Shown: positions 32,370-41,428 of the stretch, one piece after another
Layout of the letters: every line of letters starts with the position of its first letter
How positions within the stretch are numbered: the stretch's first letter is position 1
Origin: Deltaproteobacteria bacterium
Lineage (GTDB): Bacteria; Myxococcota_A; UBA796; SXON01
Direction of reading: 5' to 3'
Length of the DNA: 41,428 nt
Assembly (NCBI GenBank): GCA_947486185.1
Contig: CANKTH010000039.1
Coordinates: forward strand, 1-41,428
Notes under the pieces: generated by a model
What the model was told of the DNA's origin: nothing
What the model saw: the letters and a program-made list of their open reading frames with translations, nothing else
Databases searched by the model: none
Translations under genes and position numbers: made by a program

Positions 32370-33674
32370 TTACACCTCAAAACGTGCCCACGCCCCGCGC
32401 CACACCGCCGCGCCTTTGAACCCGGCCTTCATCATCGAGGTGAGGTTGATCGCCCACCACACTCCGAGCGCGCCAAAACCAAGGGTAAAGGCCAACCCAT
32501 ACGCGAGCGGCACCCGCAACACGTTGAGCGGCACCGACAACAGGGTGATCGTGCGATGGTCTCCCGCTCCGGCGAGCACCCCCTCCCACACCGCCTCAAG
32601 CGCCACAAAAACCTGGGAGAAGGCCAGAATCTGCGCGTAGAGCACCGCCTGCGCGAGCACGAGCGGATCGTCGGTGAAGGTGGCACAGAGCGGCGTCGCG
32701 CCAAAGTAGAAGATCCACCCAACCAACAGCCCGAGTCCCAGGGCCATCGGCGTGCCGAGCCGGCCCGCGCGCGCCGCCTCGTCCGGCTCACCCGCCCCCA
32801 GCCGGCGACCGACCACGCTCGACACCCCCATGGAGATGCCGAGGAAGAGCGGATAACTCACCCCTTCCAACGCTGAAAATCCGATACCCAAGGCCGCATT
32901 GAGCCCGAGCGGCGAGATCACCGCCCCCAAGAGCGCCCAGTACACCAGGGCGTAGGCCACCACCCCCGCCGAAGCCGGCAGCCCCACCCGCAACATCCGC
33001 CACATGAGCGCGGGCTGGCTCCGAAAATCGGCACGCGTGAGGCCCATGATCGACGACAGGGTGTAGAGGCCGATCGCCGCCGCGAGCGCCTTGCCCAACG
33101 AGGTCGCCAGCGCCGCGCCGACGACGCCGAGGCCGAGCTGATGGATGAAGATGGGGTTCAAGGCAGCGTTGAGGCCGGCAGCAAGGCCTTGGAGGAGCAT
33201 CATCCGCCGCGGCCGACCCAGCGCGACAAACGCGGCGTCGCACAGGGGCAGGAGCGCGCCGGGCAGGCTGCCCAAGAAGATCATCTGCAAGAAATCGACC
33301 GCATCGACGGCGGTTTGATCCCGGAGACCGAGCAGGCCGACCACGCTGGGGGAGGCAAACCAGCCGAGGACCGCGAGCACCGCCATCAGGGCCACCGACA
33401 AGGTCAGCGCGTTGGCCCAGGCCTCTCGGCGCAGCTTCGGATCCTGGGCACCGGTCGCGCGGGCGAGCAGCGGACCGGCGCCAGAGGCGACGAGGACCTG
33501 AAGGCCGTAGATCGCGATGAAGACGAAGGTGCAGGAGCCGATCGCGGCCTGCGCGGTGGGGCCGATGGAGCCGGCCGCGTGCTGATCGATCACCCGAAAT
33601 GCGTTGTTGAGCAGAGCGGACGCCGCGGCGGGCACAGCGAGCCCGATCAGCTCACGTCGGGTGACAGGGGGCAT
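32370..33674 (-). CDS. MATE-family efflux transporter
   Basis: The 434-aa protein from ATG 33674 has about 12 membrane helices in two similar halves. The first half opens RRELIGLAVPAAASALLNNAF, then IDQHAAGSIGPTAQAAIGSC; the second has PALMWRMLRVGLPASAG, then GFSALEGVSYPLFLGISMGVSSVVGRRLGAGEPDEA, a hallmark of the MATE fold. Family members export drugs or metabolites in exchange for Na+ or H+. The frame stays open upstream to 33845, but that part reads through the MopE-like fragment on the other strand and has no membrane segment. The gene is alone on its transcript and its substrate is not predictable. Confidence 0.9.
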   Translation of the reverse strand: MPPVTRRELIGLAVPAAASALLNNAFRVIDQHAAGSIGPTAQAAIGSCTFVFIAIYGLQVLVASGAGPLLARATGAQDPKLRREAWANALTLSVALMAVLAVLGWFASPSVVGLLGLRDQTAVDAVDFLQMIFLGSLPGALLPLCDAAFVALGRPRRMMLLQGLAAGLNAALNPIFIHQLGLGVVGAALATSLGKALAAAIGLYTLSSIMGLTRADFRSQPALMWRMLRVGLPASAGVVAYALVYWALLGAVISPLGLNAALGIGFSALEGVSYPLFLGISMGVSSVVGRRLGAGEPDEAARAGRLGTPMALGLGLLVGWIFYFGATPLCATFTDDPLVLAQAVLYAQILAFSQVFVALEAVWEGVLAGAGDHRTITLLSVPLNVLRVPLAYGLAFTLGFGALGVWWAINLTSMMKAGFKGAAVWRGAWARFEV

Positions 33675-33676
33675 AG

Positions 33677-33934
33677 GCCCGACGGCTATCGCCCGGGGGG
33701 GCGGGAGGCACGATTCGCACCGCCGACTGTAACGACCTCGATCCCGCGCTCTCCCCCGAGGCCGCTGACACCACGTTGGACGGCATCGACCAGGATTGTG
33801 ATGGGGTGGATGGGTCCGATACAATGCAAGACCGCGAGCCGGCATGCGGGTGTCAGGACGGGGCGAAGGGTGCGGTGTTTCTGTTGGCGCTCGCGGGTGT
33901 CGGCTTGCGGAGGAACAGGAGAGAATTGTCGTAA
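33677..33934 (+). pseudogene. C-terminal remnant of a MopE-like/MYXO-CTERM-like surface protein
   Basis: An open frame without a start codon, following a TAG at 33674-33676, encodes TADCNDLDPALSPEAAD, then TTLDGIDQDCDGVDG, the putative metal-binding motif repeat of MopE-type proteins (D-C-N-D-x-D ... D-G-I-D-Q-D-C-D-G). After it comes CGCQDGAKGAVFLLALAG and VGLRRNRRELS, a Cys pair, hydrophobic stretch and basic tail like a MYXO-CTERM sorting signal. It ends with TAA at 33932-33934. Only the last part of what is usually a much longer protein remains, upstream of it being the MATE start on the other strand. It is therefore most likely a decayed fragment. Confidence 0.7.
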
Positions 33935-33935
33935 T

Positions 33936-35483
33936 TTACGGTTTATGGACCTGCTCGCCAGATCCGGTCATCCCCGCCCGCAACTCCTCCACCTTCTTAC
34001 GGTACGAACGCGCGCGTACGTCTTCCGTAGGCGCGGGTTGTTCCGCGAGCACCGCATCGAGCACGCGAACGGCTTCGCGCACCTTCCCCAAACCCTTGAG
34101 CGCGTTGGCCAGCATCATCGCCGTCCGATACCGCTGATCGCCCCATGCCCGCCGGTGGGCCTCCCGCGCCGGCGCCTCTGCCTCGGTAAACCGGCCTTGT
34201 TCCACAAGGAATCTCGCCTTGGCATATACGAAGGTGAGCTCGTCCGGAAACGCCGCATCGGCCCGGTCGAGCACTCGTATCGCCTCATCCAAGCGCCCAT
34301 TTTGGACGTAGAGCTCCGCCAGGAAGATCTGGTGGCCCTTGTCCTGTTTCGGGTCACCGGTCAGCGCCGCGCTCAGGCTGCTCAGGGCCGCCGCATGGTA
34401 GGCCGCGGCCAGCTCGGGCGATGCTCCTTCCGCCGCCAAAGCAAAATAATCGGCGGCCTGCGCGGGCGTGGCGCTGCCGATGAGCTCCCCCAGGCGGAGG
34501 CGAAGGTTGGGATCCACCTTCAACGCCGCGTAGACCCAATCTCCTGCCGCGGCGTGCTCAAAGAGCCAGGCGGCGTCTTCCGCCGACGGGGTCAACAACA
34601 GACGCGCGATCCGCAGATCTTCCCCTTCGCCCTTCGTTCCCGCCATCGTGACGTAACGCGCAGCGGCCTCCAACTGGTCTGCTTCGGCGAGCCTGCGCGC
34701 GGCGGCAGCGGCCTCCCGACCCGTCAACGCCGGCGAATCAGCGGCAGCGAGCTGGGCGATAGGCACGGCGCGGCTCAGGCCCGCCAACCACGATAGTGTA
34801 GGCTCCAAACCTGGATAACCCACGAGACGGTCGATCTCGGTGCCGTCCGCCGCCACCGCGACCAGGCTCGGATAACCGCCTACGTCGTAACGGTCTTTGA
34901 GCTCAAAGGACTCCGGCCGATCCACGTCGAGAGGCACCAGCTCCAGCCCGGCAAGCGCCCCCGCCCGTGCCGGATTCTCGAGGATCTCGGCGTTGAGAAG
35001 ATTGCAGGGTGGGCACCAGACCGCGCCAAAATCATAGAGCCGGATGCCGCCGCCCGACGGTGCCTCCCCTCCCGGGGCGGCCCCTGGCGCCGCCGCGACC
35101 CTGGCGTGGAGCACCAGCTCGTGCGTCACCCCCAACAGACCTTCGCCACGAAGCGTCCACATCCGGCAACTCCCGGACACGTCGTCACAGAAGGCGACGC
35201 TCGCCTCCGCCGCGATGTGCCCCCGTGGGATCCTCAAAGAGGCGCCATCCAAGGAACCATTCATGTCCACCCGCCACTCGCCCGCCGGCCCGGTCATCCG
35301 CCACGAGCTCGGAGCGTCCGGCGAAGCATGCTGGCCGGGCGGCGCTTCTACCTGAATCGTCGCATACCCGCCCCGCCAGTCGACCACGATCGCCGGGGGC
35401 ACCGGCAACTTCGGGGCCTCAACCGCCGACCCCGAGACTGTGCTCGCCGACACCCACGAGAGCAGCCACAAGCTCACCATCAT
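33936..35483 (-). CDS. Exported thioredoxin-domain protein with TPR-like C-terminus
   Basis: A signal peptide (MMVSLWLLSWVSAST) leads into a beta-rich N-terminal region with two Cys (VAFCDDVSGSCRMW). A thioredoxin domain follows, with YDFGAVWCPPCNLLNAEIL (CPPC) and VGGYPSLVAVAADGTEIDR (cis-Pro). From about residue 290 the protein is helical and TPR-like: YHAAALSSLSAALTGD, FLAELYVQNGRLDEAIRV, KARFLVEQGRFTEAEAPA, MMLANALKGLGKVREAVRV. The N-terminal part plus W-C-x-x-C recalls the DsbD/DsbC-type periplasmic reductants, but no membrane segment follows. Protein-disulfide exchange on exported clients is inferred, with the TPR part probably binding those clients. The gene starts 57 bases after the phosphotransferase gene. 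Confidence 0.83.
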   Translation of the reverse strand: MMVSLWLLSWVSASTVSGSAVEAPKLPVPPAIVVDWRGGYATIQVEAPPGQHASPDAPSSWRMTGPAGEWRVDMNGSLDGASLRIPRGHIAAEASVAFCDDVSGSCRMWTLRGEGLLGVTHELVLHARVAAAPGAAPGGEAPSGGGIRLYDFGAVWCPPCNLLNAEILENPARAGALAGLELVPLDVDRPESFELKDRYDVGGYPSLVAVAADGTEIDRLVGYPGLEPTLSWLAGLSRAVPIAQLAAADSPALTGREAAAAARRLAEADQLEAAARYVTMAGTKGEGEDLRIARLLLTPSAEDAAWLFEHAAAGDWVYAALKVDPNLRLRLGELIGSATPAQAADYFALAAEGASPELAAAYHAAALSSLSAALTGDPKQDKGHQIFLAELYVQNGRLDEAIRVLDRADAAFPDELTFVYAKARFLVEQGRFTEAEAPAREAHRRAWGDQRYRTAMMLANALKGLGKVREAVRVLDAVLAEQPAPTEDVRARSYRKKVEELRAGMTGSGEQVHKP

Positions 35484-35540
35484 GCCTCCCGCCCCCGCCA
35501 GCGTAGTCCCGCCCACGTCGCTTGTCGCGGCCCACGCCTC

Positions 35541-36443
35541 TCAGCGGGACAGGGCGGCGGCGATGACCTTCGGGGGCTCAAACCCGAGGTTCTCCGCGAT
35601 CCAACTCACGATCCGGGCCATGCCCGCGTCCCCGGTCTCGCCGACGTAGCCGGTGAGCGTCAGGCTATAGCGCCAGGCGTGAAAACGCGCCCGGCCCAAT
35701 GTGTCGGCGTCCACCGGACCATACTCCCCGAGCAGCTCGGCGTGGGCGGCGGACGGCAAAAAGGTGTAGAGGATCGAGAGATCGAGGGCGGGGTCCCCGG
35801 CGTGGGTGTCGCCCCAGTCGATGACCCCCGTCAGTCGTTCGTTTTGAAGCAAAAGGTGGCGCGGATAAAGGTCGCCGTGCACCCAGACCCGCGGCCCGGC
35901 CCAGGGCGCCGTCTGGCCCAGCGCGGAGATCGCCGCCGCTGCGCTCGGAATTCCGCCGATCTCGGCGAGCTGTTTCAGCAGCCTCGGGGTGCGGACGACC
36001 AGGTTGGCGCGGTCGAAGGGGTCGGACCCCAGATCCACGGGCACCGTCACCGTATGGAGCTGGCGGAGAAAGGCGCCCAGCGGACGTGCCAGTCGCGCAC
36101 GTTGCGCCGGCGCGAGCGGCGCGCAGCCGGTGACGCCGCGAAGCCGGCGGTAGCCCGCAAAAGGGAAGGTGCCCCCCTCCTCGACGAGCCGCGAAGGGCG
36201 CGGGATCTCGAGATCGACGTGGTCGGCGAGCTTGGGGAGGTGCTCCACCTCCCGACGAAGCAGCGGCACCGCGACAGCGCGACGGGGAAAGCGGAAGATC
36301 CAGTCCCCGATCTGGTAGGCGGTGTTGTCGAAGCCGGCACCCACGAGCCGGACCGGCGCGCCCGCGAGCTCGGGAAAGGCCGCAGCCACCCGGGCGGCAG
36401 CCTCCTCAGCGGACGTGACAGCTTCGGGGGTCCAATCGGGCAT
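35541..36443 (-). CDS. Aminoglycoside-phosphotransferase-like kinase
   Basis: The 300-aa protein from ATG 36443 (AGGAG six bases upstream) has the protein-kinase-like APH fold. It shows the N-lobe GAGFDNTAYQIGDWIFRFP with a Lys-like basic site at RFPRR, the catalytic loop VWVHGDLYPRHLLL (H-G-D-x-x-x-x-H) and the Mg-binding VIDWGDTHAGDPALDLS. These motifs place it in the APH family (PF01636), which phosphorylates small hydroxyl compounds. Housekeeping metabolite kinases share this fold, so drug resistance is not implied. A strong terminator separates it from ahcY. The substrate is unknown. Confidence 0.88.
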   Translation of the reverse strand: MPDWTPEAVTSAEEAAARVAAAFPELAGAPVRLVGAGFDNTAYQIGDWIFRFPRRAVAVPLLRREVEHLPKLADHVDLEIPRPSRLVEEGGTFPFAGYRRLRGVTGCAPLAPAQRARLARPLGAFLRQLHTVTVPVDLGSDPFDRANLVVRTPRLLKQLAEIGGIPSAAAAISALGQTAPWAGPRVWVHGDLYPRHLLLQNERLTGVIDWGDTHAGDPALDLSILYTFLPSAAHAELLGEYGPVDADTLGRARFHAWRYSLTLTGYVGETGDAGMARIVSWIAENLGFEPPKVIAAALSR

Positions 36444-36462
36444 CGCCGCTCCTGACCAGCTC

Positions 36463-36497
36463 AAAAAAGGGAAACCCCAGCGGGGACACCGCCGGGG
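36463..36497 (-). terminator. Rho-independent terminator of ahcY
   Basis: On the minus strand a nine-base stem (CCCCGGCGG / CCGCTGGGG, one G-T pair, loop TGTCC) spans 36497-36475 and is followed by TTTCCCTTTTTT. It begins 19 bases after the ahcY stop codon and precedes the phosphotransferase ribosome site. Confidence 0.82.
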
Positions 36498-36516
36498 CTC
36501 CGTGCCGAATACCGGC

Positions 36517-38088
<1,572 letters not shown>

Positions 38089-38188
38089 GTTGCTCCCTGA
38101 AAAGAAGGTTTGGACCGGAGCTGCCGCGGCGATGACGCCAGAAGCAGGCCAGCCCCAAAGGTGCCCGGAGCGGTCCCCCGGCTGACAT

Positions 38189-38214
38189 CATTCGTGTATC
38201 CGAATGGACGAATG
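38189..38214. promoter_or_regulatory. Inverted repeats in the ahcY-sahR divergent region, probable SahR operator
   Basis: CATTCG (38189-38194) and CGAATG (38201-38206) form a perfect 6-6-6 palindrome, and a third half-site ACGAATG (38208-38214) repeats it, so arms CATTCGT and ACGAATG also pair. ArsR-type dimers bind such imperfect palindromes. The site ends one base before the regulator ATG at 38216 and about 100 bp before ahcY, fitting repression of both. Confidence 0.6.
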
Positions 38215-38215
38215 A

Positions 38216-39196
38216 ATGGCAAGCGGCTATTTCGATTTCGTGAGTCCTTCCGCACTTTTCGACCGCCTCTCCGCCCTCTCCGAGCCGATACGGGTACGAA
38301 TTCTCCGCGTTCTGGCTCGTGAAGAGCTCGCTGTGGGCGAGATCGCGCGGGTACTGCAAAGCTCACAGCCCACCATCAGCCGACACCTCAAGCAGCTCGA
38401 CAGCGGCGGCTGGGTACTGCGGCGCCGGGTGGGCACTGCCACCTATTATCGGCTTTTGACCGAAAGCCTGAACGAGGAGGCTCGGCGCCTCTGGGAGGTG
38501 GTGCTGGCGGAGACCGACGTCGATGCAGACGAGAGCAGCAGCTCCTATGCCGAAGATCTGCGCCGCCTCGACGGTGTGTTGAGCCAACGAAGCTCGGACA
38601 GCGAGGAGCTGTTCCGGCGCCTCGGCGGCCGTTGGGACCACGTACGACGCGAACTTTTCGGCGACACCTTCTGGCTGGCGCTCTTGGCGGCGCTCCTGCC
38701 CGAAGGCCGGGTGGTGGCCGATCTCGGCTGCGGCACCGGTGGATTGTTACCCTTGTTGGCAGTCAACGCCGGGCGCGTCATCGGCGTGGACCGTGAACAG
38801 GCGATGCTCGACGTCGCGGCGGAGCGGAGCGCCGAGCTGGCCAACGTGGATCTCCGGCGGGGCCAGCTCGACCAGCTCCCGCTCGACGGCGCGAGCGTGG
38901 ACCTGGCAGTGTCGGTGCTGGTGCTCCATCACGTCGCGGAGCTGGGGCCGGTGCTGGCCGAGGTGGCGCGGGTGCTCGTGCCCGGTGGCGCCCTAGTTGT
39001 GCTCGACATGGTGGAGCATGATCGTGAAGAATATCGCGACACCATGGGGCATAAGCACCTCGGCTTCAGCCAGAGCTCGCTCAGCGGGCTCGCCCAGGCG
39101 GCCGGGCTCGTTCCGGCACGCTGGACGGTGTTGCCGGTCGATCCAGCGGCGTTGGGACCCGGGCTGTTTGTCGCGGTCTACCGACGGGCAGGCTGA
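38216..39196 (+). CDS. ArsR-type regulator fused to SAM-methyltransferase domain (SahR-like)
   Basis: The N-terminal ~95 residues are an ArsR winged helix (LSEPIRVRILRVLAREELAV, GEIARVLQSSQPTISRHLKQ, WVLRRRVGTATYYRL). From about 160 onward is a class I methyltransferase domain with VVADLGCGTGGLLPLL (motif I), VIGVDREQAML and VSVLVLHHVAEL. In SahR this domain senses S-adenosylhomocysteine and releases DNA, derepressing ahcY and other SAM-cycle genes in Proteobacteria. The gene is divergent from ahcY with a palindromic site between, which fits this role closely. Whether it also has methyltransferase activity is unknown. No metal-binding Cys motif of arsenic sensors is seen in the helix. Confidence 0.85.
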   Translation: MASGYFDFVSPSALFDRLSALSEPIRVRILRVLAREELAVGEIARVLQSSQPTISRHLKQLDSGGWVLRRRVGTATYYRLLTESLNEEARRLWEVVLAETDVDADESSSSYAEDLRRLDGVLSQRSSDSEELFRRLGGRWDHVRRELFGDTFWLALLAALLPEGRVVADLGCGTGGLLPLLAVNAGRVIGVDREQAMLDVAAERSAELANVDLRRGQLDQLPLDGASVDLAVSVLVLHHVAELGPVLAEVARVLVPGGALVVLDMVEHDREEYRDTMGHKHLGFSQSSLSGLAQAAGLVPARWTVLPVDPAALGPGLFVAVYRRAG

Positions 39197-39260
39197 GGGC
39201 GCGTCCGCAAATAAGCGGCGTGCACCGAACGAGTTGCCGGAACGTCGTCCAGGCGAGCCC

Positions 39261-41087
39261 TCAATCGCACCACCAGCCGCCCAAAACAAATCGGTTGCTC
39301 TCGTCACACTCTTCGACCGCGCCCTCGGCGTCCAGCTCGACCCGAACGCTCGTTCCCCAGTCAGACTCCTCGACGCTCCACGGCCCGGCCCACGCGCCCG
39401 CACCCGCCGGCAGCTCGAGGGTGACCGACTCGAGCTCCACCCCGTCGCGGTTGATCAGACGCACGGTAAAAGGCCCGGAATCCGCGAGGCCGATGTTGTA
39501 GACGGGCACCGCCATCGACGCCCTCGAGCTACACGAGGGGTCTTCGGCGTCGGCCTCTTCGTCGTCGTCTTCTTCCGCGTCGGTGTCGATGCCCTCCCCA
39601 CAAAAAGTTGGCTCGCCGGCTACGAGATCGGCGAGCTGGTAGGACAGTCCGTCCACCGTCCCGCCCGTGCGGAAGTTGTTCCATCGCGTCCAGTTGGGCA
39701 CCGGAGCGGTCGGGATGCTGCCGTCGTCCTCTACGTTGGAGATGGAGTAGGCGTACTGGTTCCACACGGGCCGAGAGGGCCGCCACGAACCGTTGGCGTC
39801 GCCCAGCACCGTGATGCCGCTCCAACCCGCGTAGGTGTAGCTGTTCGAGGCAATGACGATCTCAGTGGCGCCATCGTTGTCCACGTCCACGATGAGCGGG
39901 TACTCGTACAACGTGCCGCTCGCGTGCCCCTCATCCTGGAGCTTCACCGCGCCGGTCGCTCCGTCGTAGACCCAGAGGGTCACCTCGTCGGCGTAGACCA
40001 CGTCCGCCGCGCCATCCCCTTCAAAGTCGAACACCGAGCTGCCGGTGACCGAAGAGGAGTAGTCCTGCACCGGTTGCGTCCACAAGACGCTGCCGTCGGT
40101 GTCGAACACCACGTAGACATAAGCGCCTGCGACGCCGATCTCAGGCGCGCCGTCCCCGTCGAAGTCGGCGACGGTCGGCGGTCCGCCGCCGCCGTTGGGC
40201 ACCGACGCCGTGAACCGCACCACCCCGTCGAGCCCGGTCACATACACGGTCGGCGGGGAGACGTGCACGACCTCCGGGCTCCCGTCCAGGTCGAAGTCGG
40301 CCAACGCCGACCAGCCGTCGGGCGTGCCGTCGCTCATCCACACCGAGCCATCACCGCGGTAGACGGTGTTCCCCGCGATGATCTCCATTCGACCGTCCTG
40401 ATCGACGTCGGCCGCAAACGAGAACCAGTAACCGTGGCCCGCGGTCCCTGTCTGGAGCAGCACCCCGTCCGCGTCAAACCAGCTTCGCCCGTGGATCACC
40501 TCGGCTCGCCCGTCCCCCGACAGGTCGGCGATCGCCGGCGCGCCGTAGCCGTAGGCCTCGGTGCCGGACGCCCAGCGAAAATCACCGTTGTTCGCCACAC
40601 AGATCACCGCGACCGCCATGCCGCTCACACAGACCTCGGGCCGCCCGTCCGCGTCCAGGTCGCCGATCGCCACCCCGCTCGACGAGTGCACGTCGTAGCC
40701 GCCCGGCTGGTATAACGACCACAACATCCCGCTTCCATCGCCCGAGATCGCGGTAAGCGTGCCGGCGGAGGTGTACTGCCCGCCCGCGAAGCTGGTGAAC
40801 ACGACGTCGGGGATGTCGTGCTCGGTGACCGCGCCGTCCCCGTCGTCGTCGTTGAGGTTGGCCACCGCCGGGGTGGACATGATGTCCACATACCCAGGAA
40901 CAAGCTCGTTGTTGCTCCATGACCACTCCACGACGGGCGCGAAGCCGCCGGTAGGCGGGTCCACCCGGCAGCTCGGATCGCCAGGCCGCGTCAGCGGCGG
41001 GAGCTCCAGCTCGCACGACTCCCCGGCGTAGGGTGTCTCCTCTTTGGGGACCACCACGTTCTCGACGCAACCGAGCAGAAACCACAA
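39261..41087 (-). CDS. VCBS/FG-GAP beta-propeller lipoprotein with C-terminal CARDB-like domain
   Basis: Seven or eight repeats carry a D-x-D-x-D/N-G calcium loop followed by a hydrophobic strand (DLDADGRPEVCV, DLSGDGRAEV, DVDQDGRMEI, DFDLDGSPEV, DFDGDGAPEI, DFEGDGAADV, DVDNDGATEI), the integrin-like FG-GAP/VCBS propeller. The ~110 C-terminal residues (VPVYNIGLADSGPFTVRLI, VEECDESNRFVLGGWWC) match a CARDB-type adhesive domain. An acidic linker (DTDAEEDDDEEADAED) joins them. The likely start is TTG 41087 with GGGGAGG six bases upstream, giving MWFLLGC, a very short lipobox signal; an in-frame ATG at 41141 would lengthen it to 24 residues before the Cys. Surface adhesion is inferred. Confidence 0.82.
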   Translation of the reverse strand: MWFLLGCVENVVVPKEETPYAGESCELELPPLTRPGDPSCRVDPPTGGFAPVVEWSWSNNELVPGYVDIMSTPAVANLNDDDGDGAVTEHDIPDVVFTSFAGGQYTSAGTLTAISGDGSGMLWSLYQPGGYDVHSSSGVAIGDLDADGRPEVCVSGMAVAVICVANNGDFRWASGTEAYGYGAPAIADLSGDGRAEVIHGRSWFDADGVLLQTGTAGHGYWFSFAADVDQDGRMEIIAGNTVYRGDGSVWMSDGTPDGWSALADFDLDGSPEVVHVSPPTVYVTGLDGVVRFTASVPNGGGGPPTVADFDGDGAPEIGVAGAYVYVVFDTDGSVLWTQPVQDYSSSVTGSSVFDFEGDGAADVVYADEVTLWVYDGATGAVKLQDEGHASGTLYEYPLIVDVDNDGATEIVIASNSYTYAGWSGITVLGDANGSWRPSRPVWNQYAYSISNVEDDGSIPTAPVPNWTRWNNFRTGGTVDGLSYQLADLVAGEPTFCGEGIDTDAEEDDDEEADAEDPSCSSRASMAVPVYNIGLADSGPFTVRLINRDGVELESVTLELPAGAGAWAGPWSVEESDWGTSVRVELDAEGAVEECDESNRFVLGGWWCD

Positions 41088-41199
41088 AGGAGCCTCCCCG
41101 TGACGACCCAACCGGTGCCGGACGGACGCCGGACGGAGCATCCGCGGTGTTGGAGAGATAGTAGCGCAGCTTGGGCCCCGGCGGGTCGAAGGAGCAAGG

Positions 41200-41376
41200 A
41201 TGTCCGCAAGCTTGACGATCCTGCTGATCCACGGCGCGTGGATGAACGAACGCTGTTGGTACGGCTTTGAAGCCCGGTATGTAGCCGCCGGGCACACCGT
41301 GGTGTCCTCTACGACCGGTACGTCGCGCCGTGACCCGTCACGCCAGCCCGGAGGCGACCGTCGCTACATCGGGTGA
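41200..41376 (+). pseudogene. Truncated 5' end of an alpha/beta hydrolase gene
   Basis: ATG 41200 with GGAG five bases upstream opens SASLTILLIHGAWMNER, then CWYGFEARYVAAGHTVVS, the first strand, oxyanion H-G region and first helix of a common alpha/beta-hydrolase family of ~260 aa. From about residue 40 the sequence no longer resembles it (TTGTSRRDPSRQPGGDR) and TGA ends the frame at 41374-41376 after 58 residues. It looks like a remnant cut by a rearrangement or frameshift, with the nucleophile and catalytic His missing. Confidence 0.55.
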
Positions 41377-41428
41377 GATTCCCGTGTGCCCCTACGCCGC
41401 TTCCGCCGCCGCCTTCTCGCCCAGGCGC

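Noticed and set aside
30937..32640. Plus-strand Ser/Pro-rich open frames opposite the second repeat lipoprotein
   Set aside because: Same antisense effect of the repeat codons; no start context or domain.
33141..34796. Long plus-strand frame across the MATE and thioredoxin-TPR genes
   Set aside because: Both opposite-strand genes have clear family motifs. This frame is charged, lacks domains and crosses two genes.
35541..36443. Antibiotic resistance by the phosphotransferase-like gene
   Set aside because: The APH fold is shared by many metabolite kinases and nothing in the context points to drug modification.
38089..38215. SAH riboswitch ahead of ahcY
   Set aside because: I looked for the conserved SAH-riboswitch core and did not see it. 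The SahR-like regulator and palindrome explain control better.
41392..41428. Possible 3' end of a minus-strand gene reading RLGEKAAAEAA then stop
   Set aside because: Only 11 codons are visible, too few to support a gene.

Overview
The window is about 41 kb of very GC-rich bacterial DNA with short intergenic spaces, many predicted lipoproteins and several Asp/Cys-rich exported repeat proteins. The style fits a myxobacterium-like or other former-deltaproteobacterial lineage (Myxococcota and relatives). Pointers are a MopE-like fragment ending in a MYXO-CTERM-like tail (33677-33934), two 14-repeat D-x-D-x-D-G/Cys lipoproteins, a VKOR-thioredoxin fusion, SelB, and an ArsR-methyltransferase (SahR-like) regulator beside ahcY. 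This placement is inferred from content alone. No phage, transposase, CRISPR array or rRNA was recognised.

Layout. 1-6.3 kb: a partial protein with a cyclic-nucleotide-binding fold, a lipoprotein, a secreted protein built of ExbD/TolR-like modules, a short-chain dehydrogenase and an unknown secreted protein. 6.3-8.6 kb: an intergenic stretch with an AT-rich island, a lipoprotein, tRNA-Thr(CGT) with promoter and terminator, and an SRAP (YedK/HMCES) protein that lacks the catalytic Cys2. 8.6-12.0 kb (minus strand): a tightly overlapping four-gene operon of VKOR-thioredoxin, OmpA-like protein, TlpA-like lipoprotein and metallophosphoesterase lipoprotein. 12.0-17.4 kb: selB, divergent from a plus-strand run of fur-family regulator, parvulin lipoprotein, FabL-like reductase and esterase lipoprotein. 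17.4-19.8 kb: a Sel1-repeat protein, a zinc-ribbon protein and a Spy/CpxP-like protein. 19.9-25.6 kb (plus strand): AlgI-like O-acyltransferase, ArsC/Spx-family protein, two tandem ATP-grasp proteins and the first 14-repeat lipoprotein. 25.7-30.9 kb: B12/radical SAM protein, membrane protein, SRPBCC protein, CMAS-like methyltransferase and fatty acid desaturase. 30.9-39.2 kb: the second 14-repeat lipoprotein, a MATE transporter, the MopE-like fragment, a thioredoxin-TPR protein, an aminoglycoside-phosphotransferase-like kinase, ahcY and the divergent sahR-like regulator. 39.2-41.4 kb: a VCBS/FG-GAP beta-propeller lipoprotein and the truncated start of an alpha/beta hydrolase.

How the genes may work together. 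Much of the window serves the cell envelope. The two 14-repeat lipoproteins have about 56 repeat cysteines each and the Sel1 protein has paired cysteines. They would need oxidative folding of the kind offered by the VKOR-thioredoxin operon and the CPPC thioredoxin-TPR protein. The O-acyltransferase, desaturase, CMAS-like methyltransferase, FabL-like reductase and radical SAM protein point to lipid or envelope-polymer modification. AhcY and the SahR-like regulator form a recognisable SAM-cycle control unit. The most unusual items are the internally duplicated ExbD-module protein, the Cys2-less SRAP protein, the ATP-grasp pair in which one member has lost key residues, and the paired 14-repeat lipoproteins.
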